Shown: positions 31,146 through 38,626, counted from the stretch's first letter. The stretch: DNA of 38,626 bases from Candidatus Onthocola gallistercoris (GCA_018715345.1 DVLT01000045.1:1-38626); one strand, 5' to 3'. Program-made: numbers and translations. The notes: generated by a model not told the origin, from the sequence alone.

Positions 31146-32657
31146 ATGGGACTTGACAAGGATTTGCAATCCATTCAGGAAGTCAGAGACCTGATAAGAA
31201 AAGCAAAGAAAGCCCAGGCTGAGTATGCAGGATTCTGCCAGAAAAAAGTGGACAGTATCGTCAAGGCAGTGGCTGAAGCGTGTGCAGCAAAAGCTGAACC
31301 GCTGGCAAAGATGGCTGCTGAGGAGACAGGATTTGGCATTTGGCAGGATAAAGTACTCAAGAATCTGCTGGGGAGCACCATCACCTATGATTACATCAAA
31401 GATATGAAAACTGTCGGGGTGATCCGGGAGGATGGCGCGAAAGGAATCATGGAGGTCGGCGTGCCGATGGGCGTTGTCGCAGCGCTTATCCCGTCCACCA
31501 ACCCCACATCTACGACAATGTACAAATCACTGATTTCTCTGAAATCTGGAAACGGCATTGTCATCAGCCCGCATCCAGGCGCTAAAAACTGTATCCTGGA
31601 GACGGTGAAGATCATTCAGGAGGCTGCTTACAATGCGGGAGCTCCGGAAGGACTGATCGGCGTCATCAATCTGACGACCATGCAGGCCACAGACGCTCTG
31701 TTAAAGAGTCCGGATATCGGGATCATCCTTGCCACCGGAGGAGAAGCCATGGTGCATGCGGCTTACAGTTCCGGCAACCCGGCCCTCGGCGTGGGTCCCG
31801 GCAACGGTCCGTCTTTCATCGAGCGGACAGCCAATATCCCGGAAGCAGTAAGACATATCTTCGACAGTAAAACCTTTGATAATGGTACGATCTGTGCTTC
31901 CGAACAGTCCATCGTCACAGAAAGATGTATAGAAGATCAGGTTGTGGCAGAAGTCAAGAAGAATGGCGGATACTTTATGGATGAAGAGCAGTCGGAAAAA
32001 GTTTCCAGATTTATGCTCCGTGCCAATGGCACCATGAATCCGAAGATCGTTGGAAAGAGCGCCCAGGCCATCGCGGATATGGCCGGTATCCAGATCCCGG
32101 CAGGGACAAGGATTCTCGTGTCCAGACAGACAGAGGTTTCTAAGAAGAATCCATACTCCAGAGAGAAACTGTGTCCGATCCTCGCTTTCTATGTGGAAGA
32201 AGGCTGGCAGGAAGCTTGTGAACGCAGTATCCAGATCCTTCAGAACGAAGGCGCCGGACATACGATGACCATCCATTCATCGGATACGGATGTTATCCGC
32301 GAATTTGCTCTGAAGAAACCGGTATCCAGACTTCTGGTCAACACACCAGGATCCCTTGGCGGCGTGGGAGCGACAACCAATCTTTCTCCGGCGTTGACAT
32401 TGGGATGCGGCGCTGTAGGCGGAAGCGCCACATCGGACAATGTGTCTCCGATGAACCTGATCAATATCCGTCGGGTTGCCTGCGGTGTGGCAGAATTGGC
32501 AGATCTTCGCAAAAAGTATAATGTACCTGTACCGCCGGCCAATCCGGCAGCAGGCTGTGCTTCTTCAACCTGTGCCACCGCTTCTGCTGGAAGCAGTCTG
32601 AGCGCAGCGGATGTGGAAGCGATCACTCGGGCCGTTCTCGAGAAACTGAGAGGCTGA
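31146..32657 (+). CDS. eutE: CoA-acylating acetaldehyde dehydrogenase
   Basis: 503 residues from ATG 31146, behind AAAGGAGAT. The aldehyde dehydrogenase fold is clear: VPMGVVAALIPSTNPTSTTM near 107-126 for the nucleotide, GPGNGPSFIERTANI near 218 and catalytic C250 in FDNGTICASEQS. It oxidises acetaldehyde to acetyl-CoA with NAD. After a linker rich in Ala, Cys and Ser (AAGCASSTCATASAGSS) a C-terminal helix SAADVEAITRAVLEKLRG is left, which has the form of an encapsulation peptide. The enteric EutE carries such targeting at its N-terminus; here the N-terminus DKDLQSIQEVRDLIRKAKKA is also helical. Length is slightly above the enteric 467. Confidence 0.95.
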   Translation: MGLDKDLQSIQEVRDLIRKAKKAQAEYAGFCQKKVDSIVKAVAEACAAKAEPLAKMAAEETGFGIWQDKVLKNLLGSTITYDYIKDMKTVGVIREDGAKGIMEVGVPMGVVAALIPSTNPTSTTMYKSLISLKSGNGIVISPHPGAKNCILETVKIIQEAAYNAGAPEGLIGVINLTTMQATDALLKSPDIGIILATGGEAMVHAAYSSGNPALGVGPGNGPSFIERTANIPEAVRHIFDSKTFDNGTICASEQSIVTERCIEDQVVAEVKKNGGYFMDEEQSEKVSRFMLRANGTMNPKIVGKSAQAIADMAGIQIPAGTRILVSRQTEVSKKNPYSREKLCPILAFYVEEGWQEACERSIQILQNEGAGHTMTIHSSDTDVIREFALKKPVSRLLVNTPGSLGGVGATTNLSPALTLGCGAVGGSATSDNVSPMNLINIRRVACGVAELADLRKKYNVPVPPANPAAGCASSTCATASAGSSLSAADVEAITRAVLEKLRG

Positions 32658-32681
32658 AATATTTCCTGTTAAGGGATATTT
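32657..32681 (+). other. Intercistronic hairpin between eutE and eutM
   Basis: AAATATTTC (32657-32665) pairs with GGGATATTT (32673-32681), nine base pairs including two G-U. It sits between the eutE stop and the strong eutM ribosome site and could stabilise or process the shell-protein message. No T-run makes it a terminator. Confidence 0.35.
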
Positions 32682-32737
32682 ATAGAAATTTTCCATCAAA
32701 CTATTAAAGAATGAAGAATTTTAAGGAGGCTATTATT

Positions 32738-33022
32738 ATGGCAGATGTAGTTAGAGCTTTAGGTATGATCGAAACAAAGGGTTTAGTAGGTTCCATCGAA
32801 GCAGCCGATGCAATGGTTAAGGCAGCAAACGTTACTCTGATCGGTAAAGTACATGTTGGCGGCGGTCTTGTGACTGTTATGGTAAGAGGCGATGTGGGCG
32901 CTGTTAAAGCCGCTACAGACGCAGGCGCAGCAGCAGCAGCCAATATCGGCGAGCTGGTAAGCGTTCATGTTATCCCGCGTCCCCACGAAGAAGTTGAGTA
33001 CATCCTTCCGACATTGAAATAA
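32738..33022 (+). CDS. eutM: Major hexameric microcompartment shell protein
   Basis: 94 residues from ATG 32738, seven bases after TTAAGGAGG. One BMC domain: [20 protein letters not shown] at the start, the pore loop HVGGGLV with G41-G43, [15 protein letters not shown] and the C-terminal [14 protein letters not shown]. The length and pore match EutM/PduA/CsoS1. Codon use (GTT, GTA, GCA, GGT) differs from neighbours, as in highly expressed genes, which fits the most abundant shell protein. Confidence 0.95.
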   Translation: MADVVRALGMIETKGLVGSIEAADAMVKAANVTLIGKVHVGGGLVTVMVRGDVGAVKAATDAGAAAAANIGELVSVHVIPRPHEEVEYILPTLK

Positions 33023-33050
33023 GTCTGACGGTAAAGAAGAGGTTTGTTAA

Positions 33051-33854
33051 ATGAAAATATTGACAGAGACCAAGTTGAGGTCCGAAGCGCTGCCGGAAGG
33101 TACCCCGGAGTACAGGGTCGAAGCGGACGTGTTCATCACGCCCATGGCGAAGGAATACCTGCGTGACCGGGGCATCAAGCTGGTGGTTGTTGACGGCGGT
33201 CTGTCCGTGCCTGAGAAAAAGCCGGACGTTCCGCCTGTGATGCGGCCTATGGCTGTCATGACGCGGACGCCTCTTCCAAACCTGGGACAACGTACATATG
33301 TAGACGCACGGACCGGTCAGGGATATTCGGAAAAACCTGAGTACATGACCCATTTAAGGGGGAATGTACTTGTACCTAAAACCCATCCACGTATTGCATT
33401 CAGAGGACAGTTGGATTCGCTGGAGGCGGACATTATCTGTCTCCAGACGGATGCCTGGGAACGTGGTTACCAAAGAGTGGTTGACGATATGGATGAGATA
33501 CTGAAAAGTGTTCAGAAGATATTGGGCGCAGAAGTGAAGGAAGAGCCGTTGGCTCCCATGGATCTTTTGGGGCTGGATGATGCTGGACTTCGCAGAGTAT
33601 CCCACCATGTCAAGGAGAATATCGGTATCGATCATCCCATTCCCAACTATAAGATGGGGAAGATCCCGGCACAGATCAATCAGGTCCGCACACGGGTGCG
33701 TGAGACTGAGCTGGCAGCAGCTCAGGCTTTTATTGACGATGAAGGGAAGATTGAAAGACCGGATATCATTCAGCAGCTGAATCGGTTAAGCAGTGCGGTC
33801 TATATCGTATTTTGCCGTTTTTTAGCGGGTTATTATGAAGGAGGCAGTAAGTAG
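33051..33854 (+). CDS. eutT: Ethanolamine-type cobalamin adenosyltransferase
   Basis: 267 residues, like enteric EutT. The N-terminal ITPMAKEYLRDRGIKLVVVD module is the one also found in EutQ/EutT proteins. The catalytic helical bundle shows MTHLRGNVLVPKTHPRIAFRGQLDS (core LVPKTHPRIAFRG), LRRVSHHVKENIGIDH, TRVRETELAAAQAFIDD and PDIIQQLNRLSSAVYIVFCRF. EutT makes adenosylcobalamin for EutBC. The HX11CCX2C metal-binding motif of the Salmonella enzyme is absent between residues 60 and 100, so it probably works without that metal site. The start is preceded by AAGAAGAGG at 33034-33042, nine bases away. Confidence 0.9.
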   Translation: MKILTETKLRSEALPEGTPEYRVEADVFITPMAKEYLRDRGIKLVVVDGGLSVPEKKPDVPPVMRPMAVMTRTPLPNLGQRTYVDARTGQGYSEKPEYMTHLRGNVLVPKTHPRIAFRGQLDSLEADIICLQTDAWERGYQRVVDDMDEILKSVQKILGAEVKEEPLAPMDLLGLDDAGLRRVSHHVKENIGIDHPIPNYKMGKIPAQINQVRTRVRETELAAAQAFIDDEGKIERPDIIQQLNRLSSAVYIVFCRFLAGYYEGGSK

Positions 33855-33856
33855 AG

Positions 33857-34909
33857 ATGAGTGCTAAGATGAAAAAGATCCTTATCGAAGCGTCGGGCTG
33901 CCATGTCCATTTAACGCAAACGGCCATTGAGACTTTATTTGGAAAGGGTGCGCAGCTTAAGAAACGGCGGGATTTGTCCCAACCGGGAGAGTTCTTAAGT
34001 GAGCAAAGACTGAAATTGGTGACAAAAGATGGCGTGATCGACCATGTCGCCGTTTTAGGACCTGCAAGAAATGCTGTCCAGGTGGAGTTATCCATGACGG
34101 ATTGCCGTAAACTGGGAATCAAGGCCCCGGTAAATCTTTCTGGAGATTTATCAGGCGCTTCGGATGTTATATTAGTCGGTACCCATGGGGAGATGAAAGC
34201 GAACGGCAGCGTGATCGTTGCCCGCAATCATATCCATATGCGCCCGGAAGACGCAGAGGAATATGGTGTGGCCGATGGACAAAAAGTCCGTGTCCTCGTA
34301 CAGAGTGACAGAAAAGTGATTTTTGAAGATGTGCCCATCCGGGTGAAGTCGTCTTTCATGCCGGCCATGCACATCGATTTCGACGAAGCCAACGCTTGCG
34401 GCTACCGGGTCGGTACAGAAGCATTTATCCTGTATGAGGATCCGGAAGTCTGTGATCCGGAATGCAAACCGGATATGAGCGGTATCGTCAGACAGGTTGT
34501 GGAAAGCGTAACAGATGTCCTCCGCAAGGAGGGGTGGCAGAAACCTTCGCCGAAGGTGGAAGCCTGTGAACAAGTTCAGCCAGTATGCCAGCCGGTCCAT
34601 GAAAAACCGGGAACAGGCGCGCTGCCTGTATATTGTGCCCCGGCAACAGACATGTCAGCCATAGGAGAAGCTCCGGTCTATAAGCCGAAGTCCAAACCTA
34701 TATCGGCTTATGTGCCGGATTACATGAAAGCTTCCGCAGCAGTCTGCCCGGCGCCGGTGATCGAAATGAAGCTGGTGACGGAAAAGGCAGCTCAGGAGTT
34801 GATAAAATCCACTGAAGAAAAAACGATCTGTTTTGCCAGAGGCGCGATCATCACTCCGGCTGCAAAGGACATATTTAAAAACAATAAAAGGACGATCAAG
34901 ATAGTTTAG
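33857..34909 (+). CDS. pduL: Phosphotransacylase PduL fused to a C-terminal EutT/EutQ-like N-domain
   Basis: 350 residues, far longer than PduL (about 210). Residues 1-200 form the PduL fold with zinc ligands in CHVHLT (H16, H18), ARNHIHM (H125, H127) and MHIDFDEANACG (H172). It converts acetyl-CoA and phosphate to acetyl phosphate and CoA. A helix at 207-225, DMSGIVRQVVESVTDVLRK, resembles an encapsulation peptide. A Pro/Cys-rich linker spans about 226-300. Residues 303-350 end FARGAIITPAAKDIFKNNKR, which matches the N-terminal module seen in EutT here (ITPMAKEYL). ATG 33869 is an alternative start. The PduL domain replaces EutD (Pta), the usual enteric enzyme. The C-terminal family call is less certain. 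Confidence 0.85.
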   Translation: MSAKMKKILIEASGCHVHLTQTAIETLFGKGAQLKKRRDLSQPGEFLSEQRLKLVTKDGVIDHVAVLGPARNAVQVELSMTDCRKLGIKAPVNLSGDLSGASDVILVGTHGEMKANGSVIVARNHIHMRPEDAEEYGVADGQKVRVLVQSDRKVIFEDVPIRVKSSFMPAMHIDFDEANACGYRVGTEAFILYEDPEVCDPECKPDMSGIVRQVVESVTDVLRKEGWQKPSPKVEACEQVQPVCQPVHEKPGTGALPVYCAPATDMSAIGEAPVYKPKSKPISAYVPDYMKASAAVCPAPVIEMKLVTEKAAQELIKSTEEKTICFARGAIITPAAKDIFKNNKRTIKIV

Positions 34910-34919
34910 GGGGAAATAT

Positions 34920-35204
34920 ATGCGTATTTGCAAAGTCATTGGGCATGTATGGGCTACGAAAAAGCAGGACTCCTTAAACGGACAGAAACTTATGGTGGTG
35001 CAGGAGACGGAAACTGCGTCGGAACAGAATATCACATTCGTGGCTGCGGATATGGTGGGCGCCGGCGTGGGTGAGGATGTGCTCGTGGTAACAGGGAGCA
35101 CAGCGAGACGGGCCGCCGGAAACGAAAGTATTCCGGTGGACAGCGCCATCGTAGGTATCATCGACTCTATGGAGGTCATGAAAGAAAAGAAGGACAGGAA
35201 GTGA
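34920..35204 (+). CDS. eutN: Microcompartment vertex protein, EutN/CcmL family
   Basis: 94 residues, a single BMV domain. It opens MRICKVIGHVWATKKQDSLNG and has QKLMVVQE, DMVGAGVGEDVLVVTGSTARR (core GAGVGEDVLV) and PVDSAIVGIID, all typical of EutN. Pentamers close the vertices of the polyhedral shell. The GGGGGAAAT-like site before the ATG (34910-34917) is a good ribosome site. Confidence 0.95.
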   Translation: MRICKVIGHVWATKKQDSLNGQKLMVVQETETASEQNITFVAADMVGAGVGEDVLVVTGSTARRAAGNESIPVDSAIVGIIDSMEVMKEKKDRK

Positions 35205-35208
35205 ATCC

Positions 35209-36561
35209 ATGGATTTATTAAAATGTATAGAGGATGCGGGCATCGTCGGCTGCGGCGGCGCCGGTTTCCCTACCCATGTCAAGTATAAAGGCGCAAAAGT
35301 CGAGTACTTGATCATCAATGGGGCAGAATGTGAACCGCTTCTTCGGACAGACCGCTATCTGATGATCCATCAGGCGGATCGGATCGTGGCCGCCGTAGAG
35401 GCAGTCGGTGAACTGTTGGAAGCGAAATTCTGCAAGATCGCATTAAAGCATACATACAAGGAAGAGATCAAAGCTTTGGAAGAAGCCATCAAAGGCCGCC
35501 AGTCCAGAGTAGAGCTTGCTCTGTTGGGAAGTTTTTATCCTGCAGGTGATGAGCAGACCATCGTCTATGAAGTCAGCGGACGGGTTGTCCCGCCGGCAGG
35601 CATTCCTCTGAATGTGGGCTGTGTTGTTTCAAATGTGGCGACGATGCTCTGCGTCAGCGAAGCCATGGAAGGCGTTCCGTTTACGGAAAAATATCTGACT
35701 GTGACCGGTGAAGTGGCTCATCCGGTGATCGTAAAAGTACCGGTGGGCACATCCTTTGATGATTGTATCGCATTAGCCGGTGGGACAAAAAGATCCAGAT
35801 ATTTCATCGTATCCGGAGGCCCCATGATGGGTAAACGCCTGACGATGGAAGAGGCCCATCAGGCAGTTGTGACCAAGACTACATCGGGTATACTGGTCCT
35901 GCCGGAGGACGGCCAGATTGCCCAAAAGACAGAGATCACCTTGCAGCATATGTTCAATCGGGCGAAATCAGCCTGTATCCAATGTCGTTATTGTACGGAC
36001 ATGTGTCCAAGACATTTGTTGGGATATCCGTTGGCGCCAAATAAGATCATGCGTAAACTGGGCATATCTTCTGATATCAAGTCCATGTTGGATGATCCGG
36101 ATGTGCAGAATGCAGCGCTTTGCTGTGAATGCGGCATCTGTGAAGATTATGCCTGCCCCATGGGCCTGCAGCCAAAGCGGGTCAACCAGCAGGTGAAAGC
36201 TGCGCTGCGGGAAGCCGGCATCCGATATCAGCGGCCGGAAGGCGCAGTCTATACCCCGGATCCAAACCGGGATGGCCGGAAGATCCCGGCAAAACGTGTG
36301 GCTGCCAGAGTTGGTGTGGGACCTTGGGCCGATCTTAAGATCGATGAGCTGGTGGAAGGCCAGCCGAACCGGGTGGAGATTCCGGTCAGCATGCACATCG
36401 GCGCTCCATCGCAGCCTGTCGTAAATGCGGGCGATACGGTGACAAAGGGGCAGTTGATCGCAAAATGTCCGGAAGGCGCCATGGGAGCCAATATCCATGC
36501 CAGCATCGATGGTAAAGTGGCTTCTGTGGGTCAGACAATAGTTATTGAAAGGATCGGTTGA
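35209..36561 (+). CDS. pduS: PduS-like RnfC-family iron-sulfur flavoprotein (cobalamin reductase)
   Basis: 450 residues. N-terminal RnfC/Nqo1-like fold with the glycine-rich GIVGCGGAGFPTHVK at 11-25 and NGAECEPLLRTDRYLM at 42-57 (FMN/NADH region). Two 4Fe-4S motifs: C256, C259, C262, C266 (CIQCRYCTDMCP) and C305, C308, C311, C316 (CCECGICEDYACP). A C-terminal SLBB-like barrel follows (GAPSQPVVNAGDTVTKGQLI, core NAGDTVTKGQ). PduS reduces cob(III)alamin to support adenosylation by EutT. A partner in the same operon is the PduT-like shell protein. The start follows AGGAAGTGA and its stop overlaps the next ATG. Confidence 0.88.
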   Translation: MDLLKCIEDAGIVGCGGAGFPTHVKYKGAKVEYLIINGAECEPLLRTDRYLMIHQADRIVAAVEAVGELLEAKFCKIALKHTYKEEIKALEEAIKGRQSRVELALLGSFYPAGDEQTIVYEVSGRVVPPAGIPLNVGCVVSNVATMLCVSEAMEGVPFTEKYLTVTGEVAHPVIVKVPVGTSFDDCIALAGGTKRSRYFIVSGGPMMGKRLTMEEAHQAVVTKTTSGILVLPEDGQIAQKTEITLQHMFNRAKSACIQCRYCTDMCPRHLLGYPLAPNKIMRKLGISSDIKSMLDDPDVQNAALCCECGICEDYACPMGLQPKRVNQQVKAALREAGIRYQRPEGAVYTPDPNRDGRKIPAKRVAARVGVGPWADLKIDELVEGQPNRVEIPVSMHIGAPSQPVVNAGDTVTKGQLIAKCPEGAMGANIHASIDGKVASVGQTIVIERIG

Positions 36562-37115
36562 TGCCAATGATAGAGACTGTAGGATTTCTGGAATTGAATA
36601 GTATTGCCAAAGGCGTGGAAGCTGCCGATTACATACTGAAAGCGGCGGAAGTGGATCTCGCCTTTGCGAAACCGGTATGTCCGGGGAAATATAGCATTTT
36701 ATTTACAGGCGAAGTGGCTGCCGTCAAAGCCTCAATGGATGCGGGGGTGAAAGCCGGGGAAAACTTTATCGTGGATTCCACCGTTATCCCGCGGGTACAT
36801 CCTCAAGTCATCAAGGCGATAAATCAGTCTACCGAACTGTATGAAAAGGGCGCCATCGGCGTTCTGGAATTTTACAGCATTACTGCAGCCGTCTATGGAG
36901 CAGATGCCGCTGTCAAAGCAGCGGAAGTGACGCTTTTGGATGTACGGCTGGGTATCGGTATCGGCGGAAAATCCTTTGTGATCATGACTGGCGATGTGGC
37001 AGCGGTCAAGGCTTCTGTGGACGCTGGCAGCGCCGAAGGCAAGGAAAACGGACTGCTTGTATCCAGTGTTGTCATCCCGAGTCCGCGGCCTGAGATTTTT
37101 GACAGTTTAATGTGA
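36561..37115 (+). CDS. pduT: PduT-like tandem-BMC shell protein with Fe-S site
   Basis: 184 residues from ATG 36561, eight bases after AAAGGA; it overlaps the PduS-like stop (TGATG). Two BMC domains: [21 protein letters not shown] and, from about 96, [22 protein letters not shown]40 in KPVCPGKY matches the cysteine that binds a 4Fe-4S cluster at the PduT trimer pore. It could conduct electrons between the inside of the shell and the PduS-like enzyme. The name is from the CPGKY signature and gene pairing. Confidence 0.88.
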   Translation: MPMIETVGFLELNSIAKGVEAADYILKAAEVDLAFAKPVCPGKYSILFTGEVAAVKASMDAGVKAGENFIVDSTVIPRVHPQVIKAINQSTELYEKGAIGVLEFYSITAAVYGADAAVKAAEVTLLDVRLGIGIGGKSFVIMTGDVAAVKASVDAGSAEGKENGLLVSSVVIPSPRPEIFDSLM

Positions 37116-37128
37116 TTCGGAGGGTGCC

Positions 37129-37476
37129 ATGAGCGAAGCAAAACAAAGGATCATACAGGAGTTTGTACCTGGTAAACAGATAACCATGGCGCATTTGATC
37201 GCCAATCCCGAAGAGGATCTCTATACCAAACTGGGTGTGATCACGGATCGTCGGGGCGCATTGGGGATCATGACCATCACCCCAAGTGAAGCTGCGATCA
37301 TCGGAGCAGATGTGGCGACAAAATCGGGCATGGTGGATATTGTGTTTGTGGATCGTTTTAACGGATCTTTAGTCGTCTGCGGAGATGTGTCCAGCGTGGA
37401 ATCTTCTCTGATCGCCGTCAATGAGACACTGAGGGATATACTTGGATTTGACGTGGCACCGATCACACGGACATAG
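37129..37476 (+). CDS. eutS: Microcompartment shell protein, circularly permuted hexamer
   Basis: 115 residues, the usual EutS/PduU length (111-116). It starts [21 protein letters not shown] with the beta-strand of the permuted fold, then [42 protein letters not shown] (core [15 protein letters not shown]). [28 protein letters not shown] closes it. EutS alone can form bent sheets and set shell curvature. GGAGGGTGCC precedes the ATG. Confidence 0.95.
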   Translation: MSEAKQRIIQEFVPGKQITMAHLIANPEEDLYTKLGVITDRRGALGIMTITPSEAAIIGADVATKSGMVDIVFVDRFNGSLVVCGDVSSVESSLIAVNETLRDILGFDVAPITRT

Positions 37477-37490
37477 GTAGGGCAGACAAC

Positions 37491-37940
37491 ATGAAAAAAC
37501 TGATGATGATCGGCAAAGTTGGCTGTGGTAAGACGACTTTGACCCAATATCTGAACAATAAAGAGCTGAGTTATAAAAAGACTCAGGCATTGGAGATCGT
37601 TGGCGATGTCATCGATACGCCGGGGGAATATGTGGAACGCCGTTCCTACTATCAGGCCCTGGCGGTCACTTCGGTGGATGTGGATGTGGTACTGCTGCTC
37701 CAAGATCCAACGGATATGACGTTTGCCCTCGCCCCCGGGCTTAAAACCATGTTTCAAAAGCCCATGGTGGGAGCGATCACAAAGGTGGATAAGGTGACCG
37801 ATCCAAAGCAGATGGACCGGGCCAGAAAGATCCTGGAACTGTGCGGCGCTGAGCCGATTTTTACCATAAGCAGTGTGACCGGCGAAGGGATCGATGGATT
37901 GATCCGCTATATCGAAGATCTGGATACAGATGAAAAGTGA
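37491..37940 (+). CDS. eutP: Ras-like GTPase/acetate-kinase-like protein of the eut locus
   Basis: 149 residues. Walker A GKVGCGKT at 8-15 and GEYVERRSYYQALAVT (switch region) near 44-59, with the guanine-specific TKVDKV at about 98. The enteric EutP has been described as an acetate kinase; the fold is that of a small GTPase. It starts 14 bases after eutS and is followed by a strong terminator, which ends the operon. In many Firmicutes eutS-eutP comes first, with eutV and eutW after; here it is last. Confidence 0.92.
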   Translation: MKKLMMIGKVGCGKTTLTQYLNNKELSYKKTQALEIVGDVIDTPGEYVERRSYYQALAVTSVDVDVVLLLQDPTDMTFALAPGLKTMFQKPMVGAITKVDKVTDPKQMDRARKILELCGAEPIFTISSVTGEGIDGLIRYIEDLDTDEK

Positions 37941-37951
37941 ATATATTTTAA

Positions 37952-37992
37952 GTAAATGACCGGAGGACATTATGTTCTCCGGTCATTTATTA
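37952..37992 (+). terminator. Operon terminator after eutP
   Basis: TAAATGACCGGAG and CTCCGGTCATTTA form a perfect 13-base stem (37953-37965 with 37977-37989) with an 11-base loop and a T-rich tail. It starts 12 bases after the eutP stop. Confidence 0.85.
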
Positions 37993-38064
37993 CGGGGAAA
38001 ACCTTCTGTGCCTGAGTTAGAATGATCTAAAAAGAACTGTACAGGCGGACAGGAGGTTATTGGG

Positions 38065-38511
38065 ATGATCACAGAAAAAGAGATATGTGCATTTCTAAAA
38101 GAACAGAAGATGGCTTATAACGAAGGAAGCAGCGTGTGGGGAAATAGGCTGAAAGCAAAACGTAAAAGGCCAGTGACGCCTTCCTATGTTTTTGGATCGG
38201 TGACCACAGCGATCGCCCTATGGTGTTATGTACTGAACATGAATGGAGATGGACTGACCCTGGTGGCGACCCATGGCCGGGAGGGGACGATCAATGAGGA
38301 GGGCCTGCTATGTATTCCATGGAAAGACATTAGAAGGATCACCTACAAAAAATACTGGGACAGTTACGAACTTTATGCGGATACGTCCAGGGGCGTCTTT
38401 GGGTGTCGGATACCCAAGCGGGTAAAAGGCTGTAGATGGCACCGCAAAAATGTGAAAAAATTTATGGAAACATGCAGGAAAGGGGCATATCCGGCGAACC
38501 ATACCAAATAG
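38065..38511 (+). CDS. Unrecognised 148-residue protein with a central hydrophobic stretch
   Basis: AGGAGGTTATTGGG precedes the ATG closely, a strong site. The N-terminus ITEKEICAFLKEQKMAYNEG is helical. Residues 45-62 (FGSVTTAIALWCYVLNMN) could be a membrane helix, but the following part (DGLTLVATHGREG, then CIPWKDIRRITYKKYWDSYELYA) looks like a small beta domain with alternating pattern, similar in form to PH-like membrane-bound proteins. The tail is basic (KRVKGCRWHRKNVKKFMETCRKG). I do not recognise the family. No link to ethanolamine genes is expected, since a terminator separates them. Confidence 0.7.
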   Translation: MITEKEICAFLKEQKMAYNEGSSVWGNRLKAKRKRPVTPSYVFGSVTTAIALWCYVLNMNGDGLTLVATHGREGTINEEGLLCIPWKDIRRITYKKYWDSYELYADTSRGVFGCRIPKRVKGCRWHRKNVKKFMETCRKGAYPANHTK

Positions 38512-38525
38512 GGAGCCGATAGTCT

Positions 38526-38554
38526 TTGTCAACAGGGGCAAAATGAAGTATAAT
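38526..38554 (+). promoter_or_regulatory. Strong promoter facing out of the window
   Basis: TTGTCA (38526-38531) and a perfect TATAAT (38549-38554) with a 17-base spacer. Transcription would begin near 38561 and run off the window. Confidence 0.7.
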
Positions 38555-38560
38555 AATGGA

Positions 38561-38626
38561 TGACTGTAAGCTTCGGCTTTGATGACAGATCGGATAGCTT
38601 TCACGGAAAAAGACCGTGGAGAGCGG
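38561..38626 (+). ncRNA. Start of a structured 5' leader, possibly a T-box
   Basis: The transcript leader contains a hairpin with CACGG/CCGTG around AAAAAGA (38603-38619), extended by GCTTT/AGAGC with one bulge. The order GATGAC, GGATAGCTTTC and GGAGAGCGG resembles the first arm of clostridial T-box leaders, but the specifier and antiterminator parts would be beyond the edge. An ordinary untranslated leader is also possible. Confidence 0.3.

Noticed and set aside
38556-38582. Short upstream reading frame of eight codons in the last leader
   Set aside because: It starts at or before the expected transcription start and has no ribosome site.
1-38626. CRISPR arrays, tRNA or rRNA genes
   Set aside because: No regularly spaced repeats of CRISPR size and no tRNA-like GGTTCRANYC arms with matching acceptor stems were seen between genes.

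Overview
The window reads like a chromosomal segment of a Gram-positive anaerobe of the class Clostridia, most likely a Lachnospiraceae-type gut bacterium. Base composition is near half GC by eye, ribosome sites are strong AGGAGG types, and lipoproteins have short Firmicutes-type signals. The gene families (LanFEG/Cpr-like peptide-resistance ABC system, BceR-like regulator, PF11449-type exporter, Firmicutes-type ethanolamine locus) fit that reading. Species cannot be told from this alone.

Layout. 1-376: the 3' end of an IS21-type element (istB tail plus a terminal zone of GGCC repeats). 450-5240: an antimicrobial-peptide sensing and resistance module, made of a histidine kinase and response regulator facing away from a LanFEG-like ABC transporter with a fourth small membrane protein. 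5362-10081: a TetR repressor, then CPBP membrane protease, MATE exporter, an orphan BceR/GraR-like response regulator and a lipoprotein; sites resembling BceR operators lie before the protease and before the lipoprotein. 10172-11320: an iron alcohol dehydrogenase of PduQ/EutG type. 11494-15393: a putative metal exporter with its Fur-family regulator and operator, then an LspA-like protein and a large polytopic membrane protein. 15493-22602: oligoendopeptidase F, divergent from a dipeptide/oligopeptide ABC importer whose two ATPases are fused. 22595-25044: truA and ptsI. 25216-26153: remnants of a LysR regulator and a nitrilase joined by an apparent deletion. 26154-26650: a gene-free leader region with a nested RNA-like fold and a promoter.

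26651-37940 is a 13-gene bacterial microcompartment operon for ethanolamine: eutA, eutB, eutC, eutL, eutE, eutM, eutT, a pduL fusion, eutN, pduS-like, pduT-like, eutS, eutP, closed by a terminator. EutBC splits ethanolamine to acetaldehyde and ammonia with adenosylcobalamin; EutA reactivates it and EutT makes the cofactor. EutE oxidises acetaldehyde to acetyl-CoA and PduL converts that to acetyl phosphate. EutL, EutM, EutN, EutS and the PduT-like protein form the shell. The PduS/PduT pair suggests a redox route through the shell. No eutV/eutW regulators, eutH permease or eutG are present in the window; the PduQ-like dehydrogenase at 10172 could supply the missing alcohol branch.

The end (38065-38626) holds an unrecognised 148-residue protein and a strong promoter leading into a structured leader that runs off the window.
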